A stretch of 64,000 nt of DNA from Methanomicrobiales archaeon (lineage in GTDB: Archaea; Halobacteriota; Methanomicrobia; Methanomicrobiales; JACTUA01): NCBI GenBank assembly GCA_015660865.1, contig JACTUA010000006.1, forward strand, positions 1-64,000, in the 5' to 3' direction. How positions within the stretch are numbered: position 1 is the first letter of the stretch; every line of letters begins with the position of its first letter. Below the pieces are notes generated by a model, which saw nothing but the letters and a program-made list of their open reading frames with translations, did no database searches and had not been told where the DNA came from. Shown piece by piece: positions 16,385 through 24,766 of the stretch. A program made the translations under genes and the position numbers.

Positions 16385-17700
16385 GGGAGTGCCTCCACCC
16401 TCTCCCAGAGGAGCCCGTCGCGAGGGAGGAACCGGAATGAATCCTGCCCCCCTGTCCGCAGGGAGACCCGTGCCTTCATCGTGTCGGCGATGGCGGTGAT
16501 GGCGCGGACGTGGCTCACATCCCCCTCGAGAAGGGAGAAGATGATGATCTCTTCCCGGTTGAAGAGCGAGAGCGCGCGGGCCACCTGCCCGTAGAAGAGC
16601 GGGAGGGAAGAATCCTTCAGGTGCGATTCGTAGCGGAGGAGGAGTGCACGCCTGAATGCTTCAATCTCCGGCGGGATCTCTGCAGGCCCACCGGCCCGGA
16701 GCATGCGGATTCTCATCCTGAGATCGCGCCGGTTCAGGACACGGTAGGCGTGAGAGGAACGATCCACGGGATGGAGGTTATCCCGGAGGTTGGCCAGGGC
16801 CACCAATACATGCTTCTCCTCCGAGACCATGGCCAGGATATTCACGCCCGAGATGAGGAGGTATGCGGCATGACCATTGGAACGTATGGAATGTTCGACG
16901 GATCCCGCAACTCCCCTCACCATGCGGTGAAATGCCCGGGGATCGTACGGGACACCCCTGTCCGGGAGATCGATGATGAGGAGCGGGCTTTGCCGCATGA
17001 TTCCCATGTATTCCCGGATCAGGAGTTTCTCGTGCTTTGCCGAGAGCTTCCAGTCGATCTGCCTGAGGTCATCGCCCGCAGAGTACTCCCGGAACCCGCG
17101 TATCCCGAGGCCGGTGATGAATGCGCTCTTCTCAATCTCCCGTGTCCCGAACTCGCTCTGGCGCCTGGAGGTCTCGAAGTCCGGACGGGGCTGCACAAGG
17201 ATCTCCGTCCCTCCGAAACCGGGAGCGGTGAGGAGGATCTCCCTCGCGAAGAACCGGTCCGCGATCCGGAGGGAGATACCCGGGAACTTCAGGGTTCCAT
17301 GGACCTTTGCCATGATCTCGTACGTGAGGGGGATCTCCAGGGGCACCTGCACCTCCGTCCCCGTTACTTCTGCGTCCAGGGTCCCCTGGTGCAGGAAAAT
17401 GCCGGGCGGCAGGATCTCCCTAACGGCCACGGCCACACGGGGAGGTACCGCGAGGGTTACCGTGGTCGCGATGCGGGTGGTGTTCATTTCAAGGATAAGG
17501 TGTCGGTCAAGGGATCGCTCCACTCCGAGGGATCCGGTTACGGTCCTGCAGGCCCGGTCGAAGAGGATTGAGCGTGCTGCAATGACCCAGAGAAGGCTGA
17601 TCCCGATGAAGAGGGGGATCTCACCATCCGTGGCAACTGCCATTGCCACAAAGAGGATGGCAAGGGCAGCGATTCCCTGGGTCAGGCGCGTGCCGGGCAC
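16381..17700 (-). CDS. DUF58 domain protein
   Basis: DUF58 proteins resemble von Willebrand A domains and work with MoxR AAA+ ATPases. Two short hydrophobic stretches at the N terminus (about residues 8-45) form the membrane anchor. A β-rich region follows. The DUF58 signature IRGFREYSAGDDLRQIDWKL lies near residues 197-216, and LLIIDLPDRG follows as the vWA-like strand with a DxP variant in place of a full MIDAS. The gene sits three bases after moxR and overlaps the next gene by 4 bp, the standard order. Chaperone-like assembly of an envelope complex is the usual proposal. Confidence 0.88.
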   Translation of the reverse strand: MPGTRLTQGIAALAILFVAMAVATDGEIPLFIGISLLWVIAARSILFDRACRTVTGSLGVERSLDRHLILEMNTTRIATTVTLAVPPRVAVAVREILPPGIFLHQGTLDAEVTGTEVQVPLEIPLTYEIMAKVHGTLKFPGISLRIADRFFAREILLTAPGFGGTEILVQPRPDFETSRRQSEFGTREIEKSAFITGLGIRGFREYSAGDDLRQIDWKLSAKHEKLLIREYMGIMRQSPLLIIDLPDRGVPYDPRAFHRMVRGVAGSVEHSIRSNGHAAYLLISGVNILAMVSEEKHVLVALANLRDNLHPVDRSSHAYRVLNRRDLRMRIRMLRAGGPAEIPPEIEAFRRALLLRYESHLKDSSLPLFYGQVARALSLFNREEIIIFSLLEGDVSHVRAITAIADTMKARVSLRTGGQDSFRFLPRDGLLWERVEALP

Positions 17701-17703
17701 AAC

Positions 17704-18678
17704 TTACAGCACCTCGACCGATTCCAGGATCCCCTGCACCACATCTTCCGGCGTGAGGCCCTCGATCTCAGCCTCGCTCGTGAGGATGAGGCGGTGCCGG
17801 AACACCGCCCCGGCAATGCCCTTGATATCGTCCGGGACGACGTACGTCCTGCCATGGAGCATTGCCATTCCCTTTCCACCCCTCACAAGGGCGATGGATG
17901 CGCGGGAGGAGGCCCCGAGGTCCACGTCGGCGTGCTCGCGGCTCGCCATGACGAGGTTCCGGATGTAGTGCAGCACCGGTTCCTCCACATGCACCCGGTT
18001 CACGGCTTCGATGCAGGCGGATATGGATTCGGAATTGAGGAGCGGTGCGAGGTTCGCGGAGAAGGTGTCCCAGTTGAGGGTTCCCCCATCCACCTTCCGT
18101 ACGATCTCGAGCTCCTCGGACGCGCCGAGGTGCGTGGATGTGAGGCTGAACATGAACCGATCGCGCTGGGCCTCGATGAGCGGGAATGTCCCCTCGAATT
18201 CGTAGGGGTTCTGGGTTGCCATGGCAAAGAAGGGATGGGGAAGGCCGAGGGTGATCCCGTCGATGGTTGCCTGCCGCTCGCTCATGGCCTCGATAAAGGC
18301 GCTCTGGGACTTGGGGTTGATCCTGTTGATCTCGTCCACGAGGAGGATGTTCGCGAAGATGGGGCCCTTCCTGAGGGTAAAATCCCTCTTTGCCATATCG
18401 TAGATCCGGACGCCGATGATATCTGCCGGCTGGAGGTCGATGGCTCCCTGTACGCGGTTGAAGCTGGACCCGGTGATGCATGCAACGGATTTTGCGATGG
18501 TGGTCTTGGCAGTTCCCGGGACCCCCTCGATGAGGATGTGACCCTCGGAAAAGAGGGCGATGAGGACGAGCTCGATGAGGTGCCGGTTCCCCACGATGAA
18601 CTCGGCGAGCTTTTCCATGATCTTCTGCGAGGTCGACGAGATCCCGGTGATGGTCTTCTCGAACGGTTCGGTCGCCAT
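17704..18678 (-). CDS. MoxR-family AAA+ ATPase
   Basis: AAA+ ATPase of the MoxR group, 324 aa. Walker A is EGVPGTAKTTIAK near residues 53-65 and Walker B is NILLVDEINRINPKSQ near 110-125. Sensor 1 is ATQNPYEFEGTFPLIEAQRD, which includes the family's E-A-x-x-D signature, and the C-terminal lid carries ASSRASIALVRGGKG. It is the energy-giving partner of the DUF58 gene downstream. Position, length and motifs are all typical. It acts in the cytoplasm at the membrane complex encoded by its operon. Confidence 0.93.
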   Translation of the reverse strand: MATEPFEKTITGISSTSQKIMEKLAEFIVGNRHLIELVLIALFSEGHILIEGVPGTAKTTIAKSVACITGSSFNRVQGAIDLQPADIIGVRIYDMAKRDFTLRKGPIFANILLVDEINRINPKSQSAFIEAMSERQATIDGITLGLPHPFFAMATQNPYEFEGTFPLIEAQRDRFMFSLTSTHLGASEELEIVRKVDGGTLNWDTFSANLAPLLNSESISACIEAVNRVHVEEPVLHYIRNLVMASREHADVDLGASSRASIALVRGGKGMAMLHGRTYVVPDDIKGIAGAVFRHRLILTSEAEIEGLTPEDVVQGILESVEVL

Positions 18679-18685
18679 AATTCTC

Positions 18686-19561
18686 CTAGAGCATGCGGCG
18701 CACCCACGCGACGATCAGGACCAGCACGCCGGCGGCGATGATCCCGAAGTTTGCGGCCGGATCCTTCTCCGCGGAGTGGAGGGCAAGGCTCACTCCCTCA
18801 TCATCGGCCGTGCGGGAGTTGATCTGGTCGATGAGTACCGGTGAGGTATTGGTGACCAGGGACGAAATAAATTTCCGGTTGTCCCACCCACTTTCAGGAA
18901 AGTACATCGCATTGATGAAGATGCCTGGATCTGCAAACACGATGAGCTCCCCCCTGCCGACCCGATCCCGGGCCAGAACCCTATGCCGGCCCAGGGGTTC
19001 GCTGGAATCGATCTTCCCGTTGCCGTTCTGGTCGATCCAGCTCATGAAGGAGCTGGTCATGAGGGGCTCCCCCCCTTCGACCGAGGCGGGCTCATTCAGG
19101 ACCATGCGCGACGGATCACCGGGGACAGTCGAATTCTTCACCCTGGTGACAACTACCATACCTGGATCGTCGTATTCCCTGTCGAAGCTCAGAAGGGGGC
19201 TTCCGATGATGACGATACTGCTCCCCACCCCCCTGAGAAGCCCGTTTCCGGTCCCGAAATCGTCAGCAAGGAATATGGTATTCCCATCTTCCAGGTACCG
19301 GCGGTATGCCGCGATCTCATCCGGCCTGTAGGGCCGTCCGGGTGCGATGATGAGGAGCAGGGTGCCGCGGGAGGATTCAAGGGCTGAAAGCCCGGTTACA
19401 TCGATGACCCGGTTCCTGTCGAGATCCGAGAAGAACCGCGAGGTCCCGTTCCACCCGAGGTTGTACCTGCTGAAGTCCAGGGTGTTCGCCGAGAGGTGGA
19501 TGGAGGCGAGGAGCAGCGAGGCGGTGATGAGGAGCCCCACGAACCAGAATACCGGCCTCAT
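18686..19561 (-). CDS. DUF4350-domain membrane protein
   Basis: An N-terminal helix (about residues 4-24) and a C-terminal helix (270-287) frame an outer domain of about 240 aa. It matches the DUF4350 pattern: LNWNG-like start, then DVTGLSALESSRGTLLLIIA, PYRPDEIAAYRRYLEDGNTI, and FLADDFGTGNGLL, a flavodoxin or glutamine-amidotransferase-like fold lacking obvious catalytic residues. It is the third gene of the operon and overlaps the previous gene by 4 bp. DUF4350 proteins accompany MoxR/DUF58 in many archaea and bacteria. The exact role is unknown. Confidence 0.82.
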   Translation of the reverse strand: MRPVFWFVGLLITASLLLASIHLSANTLDFSRYNLGWNGTSRFFSDLDRNRVIDVTGLSALESSRGTLLLIIAPGRPYRPDEIAAYRRYLEDGNTIFLADDFGTGNGLLRGVGSSIVIIGSPLLSFDREYDDPGMVVVTRVKNSTVPGDPSRMVLNEPASVEGGEPLMTSSFMSWIDQNGNGKIDSSEPLGRHRVLARDRVGRGELIVFADPGIFINAMYFPESGWDNRKFISSLVTNTSPVLIDQINSRTADDEGVSLALHSAEKDPAANFGIIAAGVLVLIVAWVRRML

Positions 19562-21405
19562 CGGCCATCCCCCTCCAGGACTGCCCGGGTCTTCTCCATG
19601 GAATCCTCGAAGCCGCCCCGCGCCCTCTCATTTTTCAGCCCGGCGTAGCGTATCCGCTCGTAGCAGCGGACGAACCTGTCAAAGATCTTCCCGTAGGTCC
19701 GGTCGGTGCAGGCGCGGGCCATCTCCCGTGGTGTAAGGAGGGAGGGGTTCCCTATCCCCGCGTGCATGCCGATGATACCGGCGAAACGGCGGTACACCCG
19801 GTGGGCGGCCCCCGAGAGGCCGAACTCCCGCAGGGTCCGAAGATACAGGGCGCGGAGGGGTTCATCCATGGGGAGCGGAAGCGGGACCTCGAGGAAGAGG
19901 TCCATGGATGGAACCGGGGATCCTCCCGGGGCCTCTCCCGGAGGGGAGGAGGGTGACGGACGGGGAACCGGGACCGGCCCACCCCGCACGCCTTTCCTCA
20001 GGTAGCCAAGGGCTGCCACCGCGGCCATGAGGAGGATAAAGGCGATGGGAAGTACCCGGGCAACAGCGCCAACCACGAGATCCGCGAGACCTCCCGGGGG
20101 CTCCCCGGGGCTGACGGGGGTCCCGTTGGCATACCGGGCCCCCGCTGCCTCCCTCACCGACGGGATGCCCTCCCCGGTCGAGGTGACCTCGTAGGTTGCG
20201 CTCACCGACGGGTTGATGGGATAGGTCGCGTTCGCGAACTGCGCGGCAAGACGGTGGGTCCCGGCCGGTAATCGGAGCACGGTCCTGAAGAAACCCGATG
20301 CATCCGTGGCCGTGGCGATGGAATCATGCCCCTCCCAGAGGAGATCAACGGGCGCGCGCCTGACCGGCCGGTTGGCGGTGAGGTATCCCCTGCAGATGAC
20401 GTTGGAGGTGTTCTTCACGGCCTCCACGGTCAGGTTGATGGTGGAATCGACCGGCTCCACCACCAGGATGCGGGGTTCAGCCATGATGCCGGGGGATTCG
20501 GCTCCCATGGAATGGTTCCCTGCAGGGACGAGCTCGACGGTAAAGAGGGTGGAGAAGGCGCCCCTCCCGTCTGTTGCAAGCTCTGCGACGGAACGGTTGT
20601 CCAGGGTGAGGGTGACCGGGCCCCCTTCCCCGGACAGGGACCCGAAGATCCGGATTTCGTCCAGGTACCTGCCCGTGTCGGGATCGAGGATGAGGGTGAG
20701 GGCAGAGCGATTCGAGGGGGTCAACGAAGTGGCCAACTCCTGCGCGCGCATCCCCTGGGTGCGATCGATATCCCCAACGATCCCCGCGAGCTCGGCAACC
20801 GACTCATCGTAGGTACTGTTCTCGAGGCCTTGGCGGGCGCTTATGGACGTGACGGCACGGGACTCGTTCAGGTAGCGCTCCTGGAGGGTATGGATCCTCT
20901 CCCTCAGGGATTCCCCCTGGTAGGAGATGGAGACGAGCGCTCCAGACTGGTTCTCTTCCCGGTACCTGACCTCCAGGGAGGAGAGGTCATTGAAGTAGGA
21001 GGTGGTGTTCGCCAGCTCCCGGAGGATCACGGCCTGGCGCTCCTGGCTGTCGAGGAAATCCCGGATCTCGGTCTCGTTCATGTCAAGGTTGATGATGAGG
21101 TGCTGGAGATCCCCCTGCCTCCGGACGTAGTCCATGATATCCTGGCGTGCTTCATCGAAGTTGTCGGACCGGATGGAGACCATGATGGGGCCGGTATAAT
21201 CGAGGAGGTCCTGCATCACCGGATAGAGGGTCGCATCGCTGGAGAGGACCTTCTCCTTCATGAACTCGATATTCAGCTGGCCCTCCCGGGGATAGGTGAC
21301 ATTCTCCGGGGTAAAGACCACGGGCAGGGGGGCGATCCTCGCGATGGCGATGAATGCCACGAGGATGAGCACGCCGACACTCCCGTAGCGGACCAGGGCC
21401 TTCAT
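19558..21405 (-). CDS. Large membrane protein with C-terminal DUF4129-like domain
   Basis: A 615-aa protein. An N-terminal helix (about 6-24) is followed by a long outer region with helical, coiled-coil-prone stretches (about 90-230), then two Ig-like or carboxypeptidase-regulatory-like β domains (about 235-425; TDASGFFRTVLRLPAGTHRL is a typical CarboxypepD-reg-like turn). A second transmembrane helix lies near 455-475. The cytoplasmic tail (515-610) carries a DUF4129-like domain, with LREFGLSGAAHRVYRRF and LTPREMARACTD as its helices. It fits the archaeal MoxR/DUF58/DUF4129 set. It may sense surface material and pass that inward, an inference. Confidence 0.75.
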   Translation of the reverse strand: MKALVRYGSVGVLILVAFIAIARIAPLPVVFTPENVTYPREGQLNIEFMKEKVLSSDATLYPVMQDLLDYTGPIMVSIRSDNFDEARQDIMDYVRRQGDLQHLIINLDMNETEIRDFLDSQERQAVILRELANTTSYFNDLSSLEVRYREENQSGALVSISYQGESLRERIHTLQERYLNESRAVTSISARQGLENSTYDESVAELAGIVGDIDRTQGMRAQELATSLTPSNRSALTLILDPDTGRYLDEIRIFGSLSGEGGPVTLTLDNRSVAELATDGRGAFSTLFTVELVPAGNHSMGAESPGIMAEPRILVVEPVDSTINLTVEAVKNTSNVICRGYLTANRPVRRAPVDLLWEGHDSIATATDASGFFRTVLRLPAGTHRLAAQFANATYPINPSVSATYEVTSTGEGIPSVREAAGARYANGTPVSPGEPPGGLADLVVGAVARVLPIAFILLMAAVAALGYLRKGVRGGPVPVPRPSPSSPPGEAPGGSPVPSMDLFLEVPLPLPMDEPLRALYLRTLREFGLSGAAHRVYRRFAGIIGMHAGIGNPSLLTPREMARACTDRTYGKIFDRFVRCYERIRYAGLKNERARGGFEDSMEKTRAVLEGDGR

Positions 21406-21674
21406 CGGTTCAGGATCTCCAGGACTTTCTGGGCGACAATGCCACCGAAGATGACGATCCCGATGGCGATCAGGTACTTCATGTACTGCAGGTACCGGGC
21501 CTGCGAGAAGCGGGTGTCAATGAGCTCGACGATGACCAGGATGCCGATGAGCCAGAGGACAAAGAAGATTTCCAGGTCAACCCTTCCCGAAAGGATGATG
21601 AAGGCTATGATAATACAGAGCCAGACGACCAGGGCGATGACGGCAAGCTGGGATTTCCTCATGGCCGGTATCAT
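21402..21674 (-). CDS. Small three-helix membrane protein, first gene of the operon
   Basis: A 90-aa protein with three hydrophobic helices (about residues 5-28, 31-50, 63-84). It overlaps the next gene by 4 bp. As the first gene it lies directly under the operon promoter; ATTAATAAACA about 25-35 bp before its start is a possible TATA box. The mobile element at 21714 inserted just upstream of that promoter. No family is recognised. Confidence 0.65.
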   Translation of the reverse strand: MIPAMRKSQLAVIALVVWLCIIIAFIILSGRVDLEIFFVLWLIGILVIVELIDTRFSQARYLQYMKYLIAIGIVIFGGIVAQKVLEILNR

Positions 21675-21713
21675 GTAAGTCTGAAGATCTGTTTATTAAT
21701 GCTTATCCTCATG

Positions 21714-22115
21714 GGTTCTGTTAAGTTGGTGGGGCTTGAAAAAAGGTGTTAAGTATCGGGATTTCCAATCTTCTTTAAGAGCAGGAAAGAGATGGAGAGA
21801 GAACAATCACGTCGCCACTAGACGGAGTCTAATGACGGATAAGGGGCAACGGCAATGTTCATAAAGTTTTCACTGGAACAAGCGGTTATTGCGCTCATAT
21901 TACTCGAGTTAATTCTGAGCGCGATATTCGTTTTAGTGGGACATCTTATTGGAAGTGCATATTTTCGTGGGGTTGGAGTTGGATTGATAATCTCTTGGGT
22001 GACAAGCGCAATAGCTTATTTTAAAGTGTCACGGCAACCCAAGCCTTGACTTCCTCAACCAAAAAAGACCCGACGGTTAACAGCAGACCTAAAGTCCCGC
22101 CAACTTAACAGAACC
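21714..22115. mobile_element. 402-bp non-autonomous element with IS6-like ends
   Basis: The ends are perfect 16-bp inverted repeats, GGTTCTGTTAAGTTGG at 21714-21729 and its complement at 22100-22115. The match continues to about 24 bp with two mismatches. An exact 8-bp duplication flanks the element. Ends starting GGTTCTGTT and 8-bp duplications are known for the IS6/IS26 family, so a MITE-like derivative moved by an IS6 transposase elsewhere in the genome is inferred. No transposase fits inside. The only frame is a 64-aa membrane protein. Confidence 0.85.
21855..22049 (+). CDS. 64-aa two-helix membrane protein inside the mobile element
   Basis: The frame has two strong hydrophobic helices (about residues 9-32 and 36-55) and ends VSRQPKP. 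AAGGGGC, about 8 bases before the ATG, could be a ribosome site. It fills nearly half of the 402-bp element, starting 141 bp from the left end. A passenger gene in so small an element is unusual. It could also be a chance frame; the two well-formed helices argue against that. No family is recognised. Confidence 0.5.
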   Translation: MFIKFSLEQAVIALILLELILSAIFVLVGHLIGSAYFRGVGVGLIISWVTSAIAYFKVSRQPKP

Positions 22116-22253
22116 TCCTCATGGGAGGATCTCCGCCCCTGCCATGGGCCGGCAGGGAAATCCGGTCTCTTTCATGCTGCCAGAGGGGATTTCTCCCTGA
22201 ATTCAGCCAGAAAGGGGGATATGCTCGATCCAACCCTGCGACAGGGAGGTACA

Positions 22254-22385
22254 TCCGGGCCCCCCGAGACGGTCATCGATAGGGAACGGAGGGGCGACTT
22301 CCTGGGCTCCACGGTCCAGATCATCCCTCATATCACCGACGAGATCAAGGCCTCGATCGGGCGGGCGGCGGGAAAACCCGTCGAT
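22254..22385 (+). pseudogene. pyrG: Fragment of CTP synthase (pyrG)
   Basis: Translation gives [20 protein letters not shown] followed by EIKASI. This is the conserved CTP-synthase stretch normally written [22 protein letters not shown]. About 44 codons are recognisable; the sequence before and after does not continue the enzyme (which should go on with a VGGTVGDIE stretch). A complete pyrG must lie elsewhere, since the enzyme is essential. The fragment lies about 140 bp from the IS6-like element and may mark a rearrangement there. Confidence 0.7.
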
Positions 22386-22486
22386 CACCTCTCCCCATCT
22401 CCCTCCTCAACCGTATCTCCCGTGCTGCGTTTTCCCATCATCCTGAAACTCAATTTTTATGCGTCAGCACTCACTACATATCAAAT

Positions 22487-23023
22487 GTGTTCATCGAGCA
22501 CATCGTGTATTCAGCAGCCATCGCTGTCATCGTGGGGATGATCTTTGTCCGCTTCACGGGCAGGGACCCCTCGTGGATCATCATCCTTCTAACATATTTT
22601 CCGGATCTTGATGAGATTGGGAAGATTCCGTTCATTACAAATGATGTCCTGTTTCCCATGGTGATTCACCACGGCGATTTCCATACCCTGGGAAACCTTC
22701 TCGTCGCATCCCTGGTATTTGCGGTTATCCTCCACTTTGCCGGGATGCGGTACTTTGACGGATTTATCTGTTCGGCGATCGGGCTTGGGGCTCATTTCTT
22801 CGAGGATGCCCTCGTATATAATCCGGCGTATGCGTTTTTCTGGCCGCTTTCTTCCCAAAAGTTTGGAATTGGTTTATTCCCCGCGACACGGAATTTCTTC
22901 GGGGTTGCGAATACGACAACCCTTTTGATTGGTGTTATTTTATTCTTAATTGCGTGTGCGGTCAGGACGTATTTCGAGGGGAAGGGATGGTACCGGACGT
23001 TTTTCCGTTTTGGTAGGATGTAA
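22487..23023 (+). CDS. YdjM-like membrane-bound metal-dependent hydrolase
   Basis: A 178-aa polytopic membrane protein of the YdjM/LexA-binding inner-membrane hydrolase type. The conserved polar residues sit at helix ends: FPDLDEIG near residue 38, [10 protein letters not shown] near 61, and GAHFFEDAL near 99. These His and Asp residues are thought to bind a metal. There are four or five helices. It is monocistronic. The substrate is unknown; relatives are linked to phospholipid or peptidoglycan-like chemistry, or annotated only by fold. Confidence 0.75.
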   Translation: MFIEHIVYSAAIAVIVGMIFVRFTGRDPSWIIILLTYFPDLDEIGKIPFITNDVLFPMVIHHGDFHTLGNLLVASLVFAVILHFAGMRYFDGFICSAIGLGAHFFEDALVYNPAYAFFWPLSSQKFGIGLFPATRNFFGVANTTTLLIGVILFLIACAVRTYFEGKGWYRTFFRFGRM

Positions 23024-23098
23024 TTACATGGTGAAGTCGGGCTGTTCTTACAACTATGTTTCATGTCGGCATATGCGGTTTTTGGGAAAAAAAGAATT

Positions 23099-24640
23099 TC
23101 AAATCTCATTGTTTTTCACGTAAATGTTATACAATGAAACCAGATCAGGATCAGATTTCACTTTATATCCATAATAGGTGATTAGAACCAGAATTGATAA
23201 AAAGATGATATATATTGCTGGGATTTGAATGATTTCTAAAATAAGAATCAATCCACATCCTGGAAGAGCGCTAATACAGTTGGTCATCAATATTCTTTTT
23301 ATTCTTTGCCAGTTTACTCCGGCTTCATTCATAAGAGAGAATACCATATATCCATAAACAAATATTCCTGATAAAGCAAAGAGAAGGAGAGCAATAAAGA
23401 CACTTCCTATGATACCTCCAATATATATTGAGATTAGGCGGGTGATAAAATTTAACGAATTTACTTTTAATCCGAATTTCTGGTTCTCTAAAACAATCCA
23501 TAATGTACTAATAGGGGATGAGATGAACCAAATGAATGCCCATATGCTTAGAATCTGAACATATATTCCTGCTTCATGCCAAGTAGATCCAAAAACAATT
23601 CCAAAGAGATCTCCACCTATTATTGTTAAAAGGAATATGGGCACTATCCCCAAAATCATAAGTAATTTGAACACTTTTTCAACAATTTCACCCAGTGTTC
23701 CACCAAATCTGGCAAGGGAAGCCCGTTGGAAAAAAACCTGTGCAATAGCACCGCCAATCAGACTCATAGGAAATTGTATCATCATCATGCCAAGTGAATA
23801 GTATCCAACAACTGTGGTAGAAAAGAAATAGGCTAACAGGAAAATTGGGACCTGCCATGAAATCGTATTTAGCAAGGCAGACCAAGTATCATATTTTGGA
23901 AAATTGCTGAACCGTTTGAAAGATTCGATTATTCCTTTCTGGGTTATTTTTTGTTTGAAAAAGGAAAGATGGTCTTTCAAGATGGGGATCCCGAGCGTGA
24001 ATGCTGATGCCATCTGCCCAAGAATATATGCACCAATGAGAACCCCGCCGGATGCGATTCCAGCAAAACCGGCCCCCAATTGCGTTCCTTTTGCTGTGCA
24101 CGAATTTGCCACCTGTGCAATTGATAACCTTTGAAAGTTCTTTGACCTGGTATTCAAGTAATTTAAAGCGAGGAGCGTTCCGCTGATAAAAATTGTCAGC
24201 GGGATTAACCAGAAAAACGGGCTAAGCTGTGGGGTTTTCAGAAACAGGATAACTGGTTGCTGTAGTACAAAAAGGAAAGGGATTGAGATGACACTGATTA
24301 AAATCACGATAATAATACATAAGCAGAAAATATTTGCCGCTTCTTCGTCTGATTCAGGGAGCAGTATAGCAAATTCGTACCGCAAACATGCGACGACACC
24401 AATAATACTCGTAATCGATGTGAAAAGCGCTAGAAGACCAAAGGCTTCAGGACCATATAGCCTGGTGATAAGAGGAGATGTAATGATTGCGATGATCTGA
24501 GCAACAGTAGTGCCAGTAACGAGTGTTAAAACGTCAGCTGCAAAGGGAGATGGGCGAGACGATGCGGGAACTTTGGGTGGCATATGGTCAGTAACTTTAT
24601 TCGGGATTATCAGGTGATTATATATCGATTCTTCTGTCAT
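23099..24640 (-). CDS. Oligosaccharide flippase (Wzx-like)
   Basis: A 513-aa membrane protein of the MOP/polysaccharide-synthesis flippase family with about 12-14 helices. The start GTTVAQIIAIITSPLITRLY then GPEAFGLLALF is the usual N-terminal signature. It would turn lipid-linked glycan units over to the outer face of the membrane. It is the distal gene of an AT-rich glycan cluster containing four GT4 enzymes, one GT2 and a polytopic protein, all on this strand. The products probably make an S-layer glycan or exopolysaccharide. Confidence 0.87.
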   Translation of the reverse strand: MTEESIYNHLIIPNKVTDHMPPKVPASSRPSPFAADVLTLVTGTTVAQIIAIITSPLITRLYGPEAFGLLALFTSITSIIGVVACLRYEFAILLPESDEEAANIFCLCIIIVILISVISIPFLFVLQQPVILFLKTPQLSPFFWLIPLTIFISGTLLALNYLNTRSKNFQRLSIAQVANSCTAKGTQLGAGFAGIASGGVLIGAYILGQMASAFTLGIPILKDHLSFFKQKITQKGIIESFKRFSNFPKYDTWSALLNTISWQVPIFLLAYFFSTTVVGYYSLGMMMIQFPMSLIGGAIAQVFFQRASLARFGGTLGEIVEKVFKLLMILGIVPIFLLTIIGGDLFGIVFGSTWHEAGIYVQILSIWAFIWFISSPISTLWIVLENQKFGLKVNSLNFITRLISIYIGGIIGSVFIALLLFALSGIFVYGYMVFSLMNEAGVNWQRIKRILMTNCISALPGCGLILILEIIQIPAIYIIFLSILVLITYYGYKVKSDPDLVSLYNIYVKNNEI

Positions 24641-24766
24641 GAGTTTATACTATGGTTTAATCAAAAAATTACGATAAGATTCCCGGTGCCCGAAATGGTT
24701 CTTCCATATTTTCGAGATGGCCTTGGTATGGTCGAAGAAACCAGCTAATATGATTATTGAAACCCT

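Larger units (their letters stand above)
21706..22123. repeat. 8-bp target-site duplication around the 402-bp element
   Basis: TCCTCATG occurs at 21706-21713 and again at 22116-22123, directly outside the two terminal inverted repeats. The copies are identical, so the insertion is probably fairly recent. Confidence 0.85.

Noticed and set aside
16510-17571. Long plus-strand frame opposite the DUF58 gene (similar ones at 17794-18741, 20326-21678 and 40468-41943)
   Set aside because: All are shadows of GC-rich coding sequences with low-complexity composition and no motifs.
21714-22115. A complete insertion sequence
   Set aside because: 402 bp is too short, and the only frame is a two-helix membrane protein without a DDE motif.
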